Below, one piece after another: positions 33,738 through 42,546 of a DNA stretch of 64,000 nt. The position numbers were made by a program, and so were the translations under genes. Numbering within the stretch: position 1 is the stretch's first letter; every line of letters begins with the position of its first letter. The notes beneath the pieces were generated by a model that made no database searches, was not told where the DNA came from, and saw only the letters and a list, made by a program, of their open reading frames with translations. Source of the DNA: JACDAV01 sp964626755 (GTDB lineage: Bacteria; Chloroflexota; Limnocylindria; Limnocylindrales; CSP1-4); NCBI GenBank assembly GCA_964626755.1, contig CAZVGO010000045.1, positions 1 through 64,000 of the forward strand. The letters are read 5' to 3'.

Positions 33738-34124
33738 ATGCCACAGAGAATGAGAAAGATCATCGGCAAGGCAGTCGGCGACGACGACACCGAGGGCCAC
33801 CGCCGCCAGGTCGGCAAGGCCGTCGGCGACGACGACACCGAGGGCCACCGCCGCCAGGTCGGCAAGGCCGTCGGCGACGACGACACCGAGGGCCACCGCC
33901 GCCAGGTCGGCAAGGCAGTCGGCGACGACGACACCGAGGGCCACCGCCGCCAGGTCGGCAAGGCGATCGGCGACGACGACACCGAGGGCCAGTCGATGCT
34001 CTCGAACCCGCTGCTCAATCGCCAGCTCGCCTCGATTCGCGAACAGGAGATCCAGCGGAACCTCAAGCAGCGCCAGAAGGTCGACGAGGCGCGGCGGCCC
34101 TACAACAAGCGGGAGCGCGGCTGA
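33738..34124 (+). CDS. Tandem-repeat protein with DDDTEGH units
   Basis: 128 residues; GAGGAG upstream of the ATG. After MPQRMRKII the protein consists of four full 16-residue units GKAVGDDDTEGHRRQV and a fifth shorter unit (GKAIGDDDTEGQ). A basic, coiled-coil-like tail follows (NRQLASIREQEIQRNLKQRQ ... YNKRERG). The regular alternation of an acidic patch and a GHRRQ patch suggests metal or nucleic-acid binding, a multi-copy precursor peptide, or a disordered linker. No family or modifying enzyme recognised. Followed by a strong terminator; single-gene unit. Confidence 0.65.
   Translation: MPQRMRKIIGKAVGDDDTEGHRRQVGKAVGDDDTEGHRRQVGKAVGDDDTEGHRRQVGKAVGDDDTEGHRRQVGKAIGDDDTEGQSMLSNPLLNRQLASIREQEIQRNLKQRQKVDEARRPYNKRERG
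33765..33992 (+). repeat. 48-bp coding tandem repeat, 4.75 copies
   Basis: Units at 33765-33812, 33813-33860, 33861-33908 and 33909-33956 differ at only a few third positions; the fifth covers 36 bp. All are in frame in the 33738-34124 gene. Confidence 0.95.
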
Positions 34125-34149
34125 TCGTCACGGGCTCCCACGGCCTCAG

Positions 34150-34180
34150 ACGGGACGGAGTCGCGAGACCCGTCCCGTTT
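34150..34180 (+). terminator. Intrinsic terminator of the repeat-protein gene
   Basis: ACGGGACGG/CCGTCCCGT, 9-bp stem, 11-nt loop, followed by TTT, 26 bp after the stop. Confidence 0.75.
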
Positions 34181-34263
34181 CCTATTGCCTGGCTGACCGC
34201 TTCGTTTGGCGGGGTAGAATTCGGCACTCTGATCGGCGGCCCGCCGAGAGCGTCGAGGTTCCG

Positions 34264-34971
34264 ATGACCGACACGGTCGCCATGGGGCTCGCGACCGAGG
34301 CACTGCGTCGGTGCCGGCTCTTTGCCCGCGTCGACGCCGAGTCGCTCGCGCTGTGCGCCGCCGGCCTCCGGGTTCGGCGGTACCACAAGAACGAGACGAT
34401 CTTCCACCAGGGCGACCCTGGCGACTCGCTCTACATCGTCGAGTCGGGCTCGGTGAAGATCGTCCTCCCGTCCCCGGAGGGCGAGGAGGGGGCGATCATC
34501 GCGACCCTGGGGAGCGGCGAGTTCTTCGGGGAGCTGGCACTGCTCGACGGCGCGCCGCACTCTGCGACCGCCGTCGCGATCGAGCCGACCCAGACCCAGG
34601 TGCTCAGTCGGGAGACGTTCGACCAGCTGATCGAGACCCAGCCGGCGCTCCGCCGGGCGTTATTCGCGGGCCTGGCCGCTGAGCTTCGACGGCTCACCGA
34701 CCACGTCGAGGATCTCTACTTCCTCGACCTGCCCGGGCGGCTCGCGAGCGGCCTCGTCCGCCGCGCGCGACAGCAGCATCCCGACAGCCCGACTGACGTC
34801 CGGCTCGACTGGCCGTTCACCCAGAGCGAGCTGGCGGCGATGGTCGGAGGCACCCGTCAATCGGTGAATCGCTTGCTCGTCGACCTTTCGGCGCGCGGGC
34901 TCATCCGGATCGAGGGCGACGTTCTCGTCATCCCGGACGTGGAGCGGCTGGCGCAGACGGTCGAGCGGTGA
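34264..34971 (+). CDS. Crp/Fnr-family transcription regulator
   Basis: 235 residues. The N-terminal cyclic-nucleotide-binding domain is at about 15-130 (GDPGDSLYIVESGSVKIVLP, then GEFFGELALLDGAPHSATAV; the phosphate-binding cassette GELALLDGxPxSA is well kept). A dimerisation helix follows, and a winged-helix DNA-binding domain lies at about 175-225 (TQSELAAMVGGTRQSVNRLL). No Fnr-type cysteine cluster, so cAMP or another cyclic nucleotide is the likely ligand. First of three tightly packed genes (Crp, GAF, subtilase), facing a large cyclase gene. Confidence 0.9.
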   Translation: MTDTVAMGLATEALRRCRLFARVDAESLALCAAGLRVRRYHKNETIFHQGDPGDSLYIVESGSVKIVLPSPEGEEGAIIATLGSGEFFGELALLDGAPHSATAVAIEPTQTQVLSRETFDQLIETQPALRRALFAGLAAELRRLTDHVEDLYFLDLPGRLASGLVRRARQQHPDSPTDVRLDWPFTQSELAAMVGGTRQSVNRLLVDLSARGLIRIEGDVLVIPDVERLAQTVER

Positions 34972-34974
34972 TGG

Positions 34975-35769
34975 GTGGCCGCTGACCGGCGCCGCCGGCT
35001 CGATCGCGATGCGGTCTCCCTGCTCGAGGCGATCGCGCTGCGGGCCGAAGTCGGGCGTCGGATCCACGGCGACAGCGCCCGCGCCGTGCTGCGCTCGATC
35101 GTCGAGGCGACCGTGGCCCTGTTCGACGCCGAGGCTGCCTCGATCGCCCTCTACGACGCGACCGCGGACCGCCTCGTGTTCGAGGTCGCGGCGGGCGAGC
35201 AGGGCCAGGGCGTAATCGGCCTGTCCATCGCGCCCGACCAGGGGATCGCGGGTTACGTATTCAGGACGGGCCAGGCGCTCGCCCTGTCGGATGTGGAGCA
35301 CGACGCCCGCTTCGGGCGGGCGGTCGCCGAGCAGACCGCCTATCTGCCGCGTTCGATCGTGGCCGTGCCGCTCGTCAGCGAGGACCGGACGATCGGCGTC
35401 CTCGAGGTGCTCGACAAGCGCAGCGCCCCGACGTTCTCTCTCCGTGACATCGAGCTGGCTGCGATCTTCGCCCAGCAGGCGGCGACCGCGATCAGCGCAG
35501 CCCGGGTCGAGAAGGACGTTGCAACGCTCCTCGCATCCGGCCTGGTGGCTCTCGCGAGCCCCGACGATCCGGACCCGGGCACGGTCGACCAGATCGTCGC
35601 GGCCGCGACCGCCGACCTGGGGCGGGACGATGAGTCGCGGCTGTGGGCGCTCGCCGAAGCCGTGGCCCGCGTCCGGTCGGCCGATCCGGCGCAGCTCGAG
35701 CTCGTGACCGAGATCCTCGATGCGCTGGGTCGCCAGGCGGCTCGCGAGAAGCGGCGGCGCCGGCGGTGA
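34975..35769 (+). CDS. GAF-domain sensor protein
   Basis: 264 residues, GTG start three bases after the Crp stop. The GAF domain covers about 25-180 (FDAEAASIALYDATADRLVF, LSIAPDQGIAGYVFRTGQAL, VAVPLVSEDRTIGVLEVLDK). A helical tail of about 80 residues ends in a basic cluster (EKRRRRR). There is no kinase or output domain, so it probably acts by binding a small ligand and contacting a partner, perhaps the neighbouring regulator or protease. Its stop overlaps the next gene by GTGA. Confidence 0.8.
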   Translation: MAADRRRRLDRDAVSLLEAIALRAEVGRRIHGDSARAVLRSIVEATVALFDAEAASIALYDATADRLVFEVAAGEQGQGVIGLSIAPDQGIAGYVFRTGQALALSDVEHDARFGRAVAEQTAYLPRSIVAVPLVSEDRTIGVLEVLDKRSAPTFSLRDIELAAIFAQQAATAISAARVEKDVATLLASGLVALASPDDPDPGTVDQIVAAATADLGRDDESRLWALAEAVARVRSADPAQLELVTEILDALGRQAAREKRRRRR

Positions 35770-36578
35770 CCGAGCTCGACCTGCCGGCCTGGAGTGAGCC
35801 GTTCGCCCTGGAACGCCGGGCCGAGCTTGCCCGCCTGGGCCCCTTCGACCCGCTCGACCGCGACGTGGCATTCGGGGGGAGCGACGGCAGCGGCGTCCGC
35901 GTCGCGATCATCGACTCGGGCATCGAAGGCGATCACCCGGCGGTCGGTGGCCGGCTCGTCCAGAGCCTCCGGGTCGAGCCGACGGACGAGGACCCGATTG
36001 TCGTCGACGATCCGGAGGCGATCGACGTCGTTGGCCATGGGACGGCGTGCGCCGGGATCATCCACTCGCTGGCGCCCGCCGCCGAGCTCATCTCGATCCG
36101 CGTCCTGGGACCTGACAACAAGGGCAAGGGAGCATACTTCGCCACCGGCTTGATCTGGGCGATCGAGCACGGCGTCACGGTGGCGAACCTGAGCCTGTCG
36201 TCGAGGAGCGAAGAGCTCTTTCCGCTGTTCCACGAGCTGACCGACGAGGCCTACTTCGGAAACGTGCTGCTGGTCAGTGCCGCGAACAACGTCCCCGGCC
36301 CAAGCTACCCCTCGCTGTTCTCGTCGGTCGTCTCCGTAGCAGCCCACGACGTGGCCGATCCGTGGACCTGGTACTACAACCCCAAGCCGCCGGTCGAGTT
36401 CGGGGCCTACGGCCTCGACGTCGACGTCGCCTGGCAGGATGGCGGGCGGATCGTCGCCACCGGCAACAGCTTCGCGGCGCCGCACATCGCCGGTCTCGCG
36501 GCTCTCATCCGCTCCAAGCACCCGAACGCGACGCCCTTCGAGGTCAAGTCGATGCTGGCCGCGACCGCGAATCGCTGA
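35766..36578 (+). CDS. Subtilisin-like serine protease (S8), apparently cytoplasmic
   Basis: 270 residues from the GTG overlapping the GAF stop (GTGA). Catalytic triad: Asp50 in VAIIDSG, His91 in GHGTACAG and Ser235 in ATGNSFAAPHIAG; oxyanion Asn174 in SAANN. No signal peptide and no propeptide, so it should act inside the cell. Coupling to a GAF sensor and a Crp regulator suggests a regulated intracellular protease, or a peptide-maturation enzyme. Its last 35 bp overlap the convergent transporter gene. Confidence 0.88.
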   Translation: MTELDLPAWSEPFALERRAELARLGPFDPLDRDVAFGGSDGSGVRVAIIDSGIEGDHPAVGGRLVQSLRVEPTDEDPIVVDDPEAIDVVGHGTACAGIIHSLAPAAELISIRVLGPDNKGKGAYFATGLIWAIEHGVTVANLSLSSRSEELFPLFHELTDEAYFGNVLLVSAANNVPGPSYPSLFSSVVSVAAHDVADPWTWYYNPKPPVEFGAYGLDVDVAWQDGGRIVATGNSFAAPHIAGLAALIRSKHPNATPFEVKSMLAATANR

Positions 36579-38223
36579 CAGACGGCGCCCCGCGATAGAG
36601 GGCGAGGAGGCGAGGCCTCAGGTCCGGCGCGGACGATACGAGCTCGAGGAAGTCGTCGGCGTCGAGGGCGAGGAGCCGGCCGTCGGTCGTTGCCGTCACG
36701 GTGGCCGTTCGCGACGCACCCGCCAGGAGCCCGATCTCGCCGAAGACGTCATCACGGCCGAGGGTGCGGAGGTGACGGGGGGCCGTGCCGGCCTCTGACT
36801 GCGAGACCCGGAAGTCGCCGTCGAGGATCACGTAGAAGCGGTCGGCCGGCTCGCCCTGCCGGACGACGGTCTCGCCGGCACCAACCTCGAGCGGCTTCGC
36901 ACGCGCGAGGGCGATCGCGAGGCGGCCCTCCGGAATGCCCGTGAACAGCGTCAGCTTTGCGAGGCGCTGCGCGACGGCCTCGATCGCGGCCGGGGGCCCG
37001 GGCGGCAGGGCGTCGCCCAGCAGCACGACGCCACCCAAGGCTCCCGCCACGACGACGAGGGCTGAGACGACGAGCACGATTGGGATCCCGAACTGGCCGG
37101 CGAGCACGGGCAGCACGAGGGACCCGGCGGCGTAGGCGAGGATCGTAAGTGTCTCGACCACACCGATGGCCCGCCCTCGTGCCGCGTCCGGAACGAGCCG
37201 CTGGAGGATGGTCGTGCTGACCACCTCCGCGACGAGGCTGCCCGCCGACGCGACGGCCATCGCGACGAACGCGAATGCGAGCGACGGCACCCACCCGAGC
37301 ACCGCGAGGCCGGCCGCGAAGACGAGCGTCCCGACAAGCAGGATCGTGCGCGGGCTCACGTTGATGACAAGGGCGCCCGAGGCGACCGCCCCAAGAACGG
37401 CACCCAGGCCCATTCCGGCATTGAGGTAGCCCGTGCCCTCCTCGCCGGCACCGAGCTGTTCGACCGCCAGCACGACCGTCAGGATGCCCAGTCCGCCGAA
37501 GGCAAACGCGGCCGTGAGGTCGGCGAGCGTCAGGCCGGCGATCGGGCGGACGACCGCCCGGAGCGACTTTGGTGCGTCATCGCCGCCCACCGGGGCGTCT
37601 TCAGTGTCGCCTGTCGACCCCTGGGCTGCCGGTCGGATCGATGGCAGGCCCCACAGGACCACTGCGACGATTGCGAAGGACGCCGCGTTGAGAAGGAACG
37701 CCGCCGTCAGCCCGGTCGTTGCGATCAGGATCCCGGCGATTCCGGGGCCGATGATGAACGCCAGGTTGTCGAGCGTCGACCAGGCGCTATTGGCTGGACC
37801 CAGCTCCGACTCGTCCCTGACGATCGATGGCAGATAGGCTCCGATCGCCGGGCTGAAGAAGGCCGAGAAGCTTGCCGCGGCGATGGACAGGGCGACGACC
37901 CAGCCGACCGGCGCGTCCGTAGCCACGAGCCAGGCCAGGACCACCATGAGTGCCCCGCGGGCGACGTCGGTCACGAGCAGGATGAGCCGCCGATCGAACC
38001 GATCGGCCACGATGCCCGCCGGGATCGAGAGGAACACGTACGGCAGGACCCTCGCCGCACCAACGATCCCCAGCAGGACGGTGTCCTGGCTCTCGCGGTA
38101 GACGACGATCAGGAGCGCGACCAGGTAGAGCCAGTCCCCGATCGAGGACACAAACTCGCCGGCCAGCAGCCGGCTGAGCGGCCGGTTGTCGAGGATCCGC
38201 CGATAGCCGGCCAGCGCGCCCAC
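36544..38223 (-). CDS. MFS transporter fused to a C-terminal cyclic-nucleotide-binding domain
   Basis: 559 residues, GTG start two bases after the cyclase stop. Residues about 1-405 are a 12-helix major facilitator of the enterobactin-exporter type (FVSSIGDWLYLVALLIVVYR, IPAGIVADRFDRRLILLV). Residues about 425-545 form a cNMP-binding domain (ETVVRQGEPADRFYVILDGD, DDVFGEIGLLAGASRTATVT). Transport could be gated by a cyclic nucleotide made by the upstream cyclase; this is inference. The substrate is unknown. The 3' end overlaps the protease gene on the opposite strand. Confidence 0.88.
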   Translation of the reverse strand: MGALAGYRRILDNRPLSRLLAGEFVSSIGDWLYLVALLIVVYRESQDTVLLGIVGAARVLPYVFLSIPAGIVADRFDRRLILLVTDVARGALMVVLAWLVATDAPVGWVVALSIAAASFSAFFSPAIGAYLPSIVRDESELGPANSAWSTLDNLAFIIGPGIAGILIATTGLTAAFLLNAASFAIVAVVLWGLPSIRPAAQGSTGDTEDAPVGGDDAPKSLRAVVRPIAGLTLADLTAAFAFGGLGILTVVLAVEQLGAGEEGTGYLNAGMGLGAVLGAVASGALVINVSPRTILLVGTLVFAAGLAVLGWVPSLAFAFVAMAVASAGSLVAEVVSTTILQRLVPDAARGRAIGVVETLTILAYAAGSLVLPVLAGQFGIPIVLVVSALVVVAGALGGVVLLGDALPPGPPAAIEAVAQRLAKLTLFTGIPEGRLAIALARAKPLEVGAGETVVRQGEPADRFYVILDGDFRVSQSEAGTAPRHLRTLGRDDVFGEIGLLAGASRTATVTATTDGRLLALDADDFLELVSSAPDLRPRLLALYRGAPSVSDSRSRPAST

Positions 38224-38225
38224 GC

Positions 38226-41200
38226 TCAGGCCGGGCGGGCCGTCGTCTCCGCCGCTCCCACCCAGCGGGTCTCTGGGAGCTCACCGAGCCATGGCACCGC
38301 GCTGCACGCGGTGTACAGGCGGCGTGCCGCGGCCTCATCGCCAGTCGGATCCAGCCCTGCTCGTCGGGCGAGGAGTGCGGCATCGGCGTAGGCGTCGGCT
38401 GCGGGGAGTGGATAGTCGATGGCCTCGTACTCGGCCGCCACGGCACGGAGGGTCGCGCCGCCCGCACTTGGCTCATCGGTGAGTGCCTGCAGCCAGCGTC
38501 GCTGAAGCTCCCGGACGGGCCCGGTGCAGCGCGCCGCGACGTCCTGGTACATCTCCGCGGCCCGCGCGAGACTGGAGACGTCGCCGATCCGCACGGCCAT
38601 CCTTCCCGCGAGCGGCGCCGTGTCGATGAATGAGAAGGGTGCTACGTCGGGTGAGTCGAAGACCGCGACCAGCAACCTGAAGGCGGCCGAAGGATCATCC
38701 GGCCAGAGGAGGAGGGCGTCGAAGACGGAGTGGTAGGCCGCCGCTTGTGGCTCGATCACGCTCGTCGCCTGTCTCGCCAGTTCAAGGTCGGCGCGAGCAC
38801 CCTCCCGGTCGCCCATCGCCATGCGGACCCAGGCGCGCTGCACGAGACTCCCCGCGAGCCGGCCCGCCGCTTCGCCGAGAAGGCGGGCGGAGGCGATGGC
38901 TTCTTCGACGTACGGGAGGGCCTCGAGCAGGCGCCCCTGGAGGGTGAGCATGTCGGCAGCGTTCTGGGTGAGCCACGACGTGGCGGAGTGGTCCATGCTC
39001 CGCCGGGCCCGCTCGAGGCCTTCCATGAAGATCGGCATGATCCGGTCGGTCGTCTCGCCGTTGCCCTGCATGATTGCGGGCACGTTGATGTAGCAGCGGG
39101 TCATCACGAAGCGATCGTTCGCGGCACGAGCAAGCTCCATGCTCTCTTCGACCAGGACGAGGCCGCCGTGCGCGTCACCGAGGAATCCCTTGGCGATGCC
39201 GAGGTCGTGGAGGGCCACGCGCTCGACATCGTGAGCGCCACAGGCACGGGCTTCCTCGATCGCCTTCAGGAGGATCGGCGGCGCCTCCTCCAGGGGCCCG
39301 GCTCGCCAGTACGTCCAGCCCAGCCGAGCGCGTAGCCCGGCCCGCCCCGGCGTGGGTGGCCCATTCTCCAGGCGGGCGATGCCGTCACGAATCAGCGCAC
39401 GCGCGCCATCGATGTCGTCGGCGTTATACAGGAAGAATCCAAGCGCCGTCCGCACCTTGGCGAGCTGCTGCTCATCGTCCTTGCTGTGGTCGGGGGCCGC
39501 CTCCCCGAGCGCCAGGGCCTCCTCGAGAACGACGCGCAGCAGGTCGTTCGGCTCGTAGCCTTCGGATGCGTCCTGGTACTCGATGGCCAGGGCAACGCGC
39601 TCTCGGGCGGGCAGGTTCAGCAGCCGGGCCTGCTCAACAGCGGTGCGAAACCAGCGGGCAGCCTGCTCCTTGTTCGCGAGCGCATCGGCTCGGCTACCGG
39701 CCCGACGCGCGTACGTGTAGGTCTTGTGGCGCAGGTCGCGCAGTCGCTCCGAGTCGGGAGCGGCGAACTCCTCCTCGTACCGCAGGGCGGCCAGGTAGTG
39801 AGCGGCCAGGAGCTCGACCATCTCGTCCTGGCGGTCGGCCAGGGTCTCCTCCGCCCACCGCGCGACGTCGAGGTGCTTCGCGGCGCGGTCGCGCTTCGGC
39901 AGCGAGTCGTAGGCCACGTCGCGGATGAGGACGTGGCGGAACCCGAACTCGGACGCCCCCGCGAGCGCCGAGGGCTGCCTTGGAACGACGAGCTCCTTGA
40001 CCCGCAGGCGTCTCAGGACCTCGCCCGTGGCCGACGTGCCCTGCCGCGAGAGGTGGCCGATGAGCGCGTCCCAGAAGATCCGCCCCACGACCGCGGCGTT
40101 CTGGGCAGCCCGTTTCTCCGCGGCGGGCAATCCGTCGAGGCGCGCCGCCAGCACGGCGTGGATCGACCCCGGGATCTCGACCTCATCCACGGGCCGGGCG
40201 AGCTGCCAGTGGCCATCGCCGAAGCGGAGGACACCACGGTCGACGAACATCCGGACCAGCTCCTCGGTGAAGAGCGGGTTGCCGTCGGCGAGCGTGACCA
40301 CGCGGTCACGCAGCGGCGACGGGAGGCCCCCGGCGAGCAGCGCGTCGACCAGCTGGGCGCTCTCGGCAGCGTCGAGCGGCTCCAGGACGATCGAGGCCAC
40401 GTTCGGCATGCCGCCGCCCCAGGCCGGGCGCAGCTCGAGCAGCTCGTGGCGGGCGAGGCAGAGGATCACGATGGGGCCTTCCGCCCAGCGAGCCAGGTAC
40501 TCGATGAAGTCGAGCAGGCCGACGTCTGCCCAGTGGATGTCCTCCTGGACGAGGACGAGCGGGTTCTGTCCGGCGAGGAGCTCGAGATAGCGGCGCCAGG
40601 CGTCGAAGAGCTGGTCTCGGCCCATCTCCGTCGCCGGGCCCAGTGCCAGCAGGGCTTCGATGGCCTGCATCAGCTCGGAATCGGCAGCGCCGCCCAGCTC
40701 CTCCAACCGCGCCGCGAGCTTCGCGGCGGCCGTCGCAGGGGCGTCGTCGTCGAGGATCTTGGCGTCGGCCTTGATCGCGTCCGCGAGCGCGGAGTAGCTC
40801 GCCTGCGCGTAGGCGAGGCAACGGCCCTTCCGCCAGTAGTAGGTGTCCGGGAGGCCGTCGAGATACTTCTCCAGCTCCCACGTCAGCCGCGACTTCCCGA
40901 CTCCTGCGCTGCCGATGACCGTCACGAGGTGCGGCCGACCATCGGCCACCGTCCGGCGCACGGTCTCCTTGATGAGCGCGATCTCTTCGTCCCGCCCGAT
41001 GAGCGGCGCCTCGATCCCCAGCGACGGGCGGACCCCGCCCCGCCGGGCCTTGACCGCCACCGCCCGCCACGCGGCGACCGGCAGCGCCTTGCCTTTGAGC
41101 GCTGCGGGCGCCAGTTCCTCGTATTCGACGACCTCCCGCGTCGCGGCGTAGGCGAACGGGCCCACGGCGATCGCGCCCGGCAGCGCGATCTGCTGAAGCC

Positions 41201-41801
41201 GCGCGGCGATGTTGACGGCATCGCCCGTCACGATCCGGTCCCGCTCACCCTGCGCGCGCCCGAGGTCCACGAGCACCTCGCCCGTCTCGACCCCGATTCG
41301 GAGGGCAAGCTCCGGCCGGCCCTCGGCCCGCAGCTCGGTGGCGAGCTCGCCCATCGCCGCCTGCATCTCGAGCGCAGCCCGCACGGCGCGTTCAGCGTCG
41401 TCCTCGTGGGTGGCCGGCACGCCGAAAACCGCGAGCATCGCGTCCCCGGCGAACTTCTCGACCGTCCCCTCGTACCGGACGACCTCGGCACTCAGGCGGT
41501 CGAACGCCCGGGTGACGAGGGCCTGGACGAGCTCCGGGTCGCTCGACTCGTTGAGGCTGGTGAAGCCGACGAGGTCCGCGAAGACCATCGTTGCGACCTT
41601 GCGCTCGCGATCCGTCTCCGCCGAGTCGGCGGCCTCCGGTGCCACCGGCGCCCCGGTCGCCGTGCCGCAGCGCGGGCAGAAGCGCGCGTCGGCTGCGAGG
41701 CTGGCGCCGCAACTCGAGCACGCCTGGTCCACGGGCGTGCCGCAAGCGCGGCAGAAGCGGCTACCGGCCTCCAGCGCCTGACCACACGCGCGGCAGTTCA
41801 C
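38226..41801 (-). CDS. Zinc ribbon - class III nucleotide cyclase - AAA ATPase - TPR protein
   Basis: 1,191 residues. Domains: a double zinc ribbon at 1-50 (CRACGQ, CRACGT, CSSCGA, CPRCGT), and a class III adenylate/guanylate cyclase at about 68-240 (VFADLVGFTSLNESSD with the first metal Asp, FAGDAMLAVFG with the second, GDAVNIAARLQ). Next is an AAA/STAND ATPase with Walker A GSAGVGKS at about 300, then several hundred residues of TPR-like helices. This architecture is common in Chloroflexota and actinobacteria and is thought to couple partner sensing to cyclic-nucleotide synthesis. It precedes the cNMP-binding transporter. Confidence 0.9.
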   Translation of the reverse strand: MNCRACGQALEAGSRFCRACGTPVDQACSSCGASLAADARFCPRCGTATGAPVAPEAADSAETDRERKVATMVFADLVGFTSLNESSDPELVQALVTRAFDRLSAEVVRYEGTVEKFAGDAMLAVFGVPATHEDDAERAVRAALEMQAAMGELATELRAEGRPELALRIGVETGEVLVDLGRAQGERDRIVTGDAVNIAARLQQIALPGAIAVGPFAYAATREVVEYEELAPAALKGKALPVAAWRAVAVKARRGGVRPSLGIEAPLIGRDEEIALIKETVRRTVADGRPHLVTVIGSAGVGKSRLTWELEKYLDGLPDTYYWRKGRCLAYAQASYSALADAIKADAKILDDDAPATAAAKLAARLEELGGAADSELMQAIEALLALGPATEMGRDQLFDAWRRYLELLAGQNPLVLVQEDIHWADVGLLDFIEYLARWAEGPIVILCLARHELLELRPAWGGGMPNVASIVLEPLDAAESAQLVDALLAGGLPSPLRDRVVTLADGNPLFTEELVRMFVDRGVLRFGDGHWQLARPVDEVEIPGSIHAVLAARLDGLPAAEKRAAQNAAVVGRIFWDALIGHLSRQGTSATGEVLRRLRVKELVVPRQPSALAGASEFGFRHVLIRDVAYDSLPKRDRAAKHLDVARWAEETLADRQDEMVELLAAHYLAALRYEEEFAAPDSERLRDLRHKTYTYARRAGSRADALANKEQAARWFRTAVEQARLLNLPARERVALAIEYQDASEGYEPNDLLRVVLEEALALGEAAPDHSKDDEQQLAKVRTALGFFLYNADDIDGARALIRDGIARLENGPPTPGRAGLRARLGWTYWRAGPLEEAPPILLKAIEEARACGAHDVERVALHDLGIAKGFLGDAHGGLVLVEESMELARAANDRFVMTRCYINVPAIMQGNGETTDRIMPIFMEGLERARRSMDHSATSWLTQNAADMLTLQGRLLEALPYVEEAIASARLLGEAAGRLAGSLVQRAWVRMAMGDREGARADLELARQATSVIEPQAAAYHSVFDALLLWPDDPSAAFRLLVAVFDSPDVAPFSFIDTAPLAGRMAVRIGDVSSLARAAEMYQDVAARCTGPVRELQRRWLQALTDEPSAGGATLRAVAAEYEAIDYPLPAADAYADAALLARRAGLDPTGDEAAARRLYTACSAVPWLGELPETRWVGAAETTARPA

Positions 41802-41846
41802 CGCCGCATGGTAGACCCCGGGTGCGCTCGGCCGAAATGGCGCGGG

Positions 41847-42497
41847 CTAGTCGAGGCGGCGGATGACGCCGATGAGCTTGCCCTGGATTCGGACATCGTC
41901 GTAGAACTGGGCGGGATAGTTCGGGTTGGCCGGCTGGAGCCGGATCCGGTCCTTCTCCTTGAAGAAGGTCTTGAGCGTCACGGCGTTGTCCTCGACCTGG
42001 GCGACGACGATGTCGCCGTTGCGGGCCGTGGACTGGGGCCGGATCAGGACGAAATCCCCGTCCGCGATGTGGGCCTCGATCATCGAGTCGCCGCGGACCT
42101 TCAGCACGTACGCGTCGCCGCTCGGCGCGAGGAGGTCCGGGACCGCCATCGTCTCCGACGCGTCCTGGTATGCCTCGATCGGTCCGCCGGCCGCGACCTC
42201 GCCGATGATCGGCAGGACGTGCGCCTCCGACACCCCGGACTGGGGGACGAGCTCGCTTGACAGGCCCAGCTGGAGCGCGGCCGTTGGTGTCAGCCGGATC
42301 GCCCGGGACTGGGCGGCGCCACGCTCGAGGTAGCCGTCCCGCTCGAGGATCTGGAGGTGGTGGTGGACGGCGGAGGTGGAGGCCAGCCCGACCGCGCGGG
42401 CGATCTCGCGGACCGACGGCGGATAGCCCCGGGCGCGCAGCGTGGCGGAGATGAAGTCGAGGATCCGGACCTTGCGTTCGGCGTCGTGCTTCGTCAC
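41847..42497 (-). CDS. lexA: LexA repressor
   Basis: 216 residues. GTG start preceded by AAAGGAGG. N-terminal winged helix (PPSVREIARAVGLASTSAVH); self-cleavage site Ala103-Gly104 in EVAAGGP; catalytic Ser138 in GDSM and Lys176 in VTLKTFF. It represses SOS genes until RecA filaments trigger its cleavage. A palindromic operator lies between the -35 and -10 of its own promoter (42519-42546), so it is autoregulated. Confidence 0.96.
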   Translation of the reverse strand: MTKHDAERKVRILDFISATLRARGYPPSVREIARAVGLASTSAVHHHLQILERDGYLERGAAQSRAIRLTPTAALQLGLSSELVPQSGVSEAHVLPIIGEVAAGGPIEAYQDASETMAVPDLLAPSGDAYVLKVRGDSMIEAHIADGDFVLIRPQSTARNGDIVVAQVEDNAVTLKTFFKEKDRIRLQPANPNYPAQFYDDVRIQGKLIGVIRRLD

Positions 42498-42518
42498 TCG
42501 CGCCTCCTTTGGGCCCTC

Positions 42519-42546
42519 ATGATACCGAACGGACGTTCGATGTCAA
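42519..42546 (-). promoter_or_regulatory. lexA promoter with LexA box
   Basis: On the minus strand TTGACA (42546-42541), 16-bp spacer with CGAACGTCCGTTCG (42539-42526), then TATCAT (42524-42519). The operator fits CGAAC-N4-GTTCG perfectly and lies inside the promoter. The -35 overlaps the end of the kinase-like gene. Confidence 0.85.

Noticed and set aside
33765..33992. Regular 48-bp repeats considered as a CRISPR-like array
   Set aside because: Repeats are contiguous without spacers and lie in frame in a protein with its own ribosome-binding site.
39486..42260. Long plus-strand open frame (about 920 codons) opposite the cyclase gene
   Set aside because: It mirrors the codon structure of the real minus-strand gene; the product is arginine/leucine-rich with no domain, while the opposite strand shows a full cyclase-ATPase architecture.
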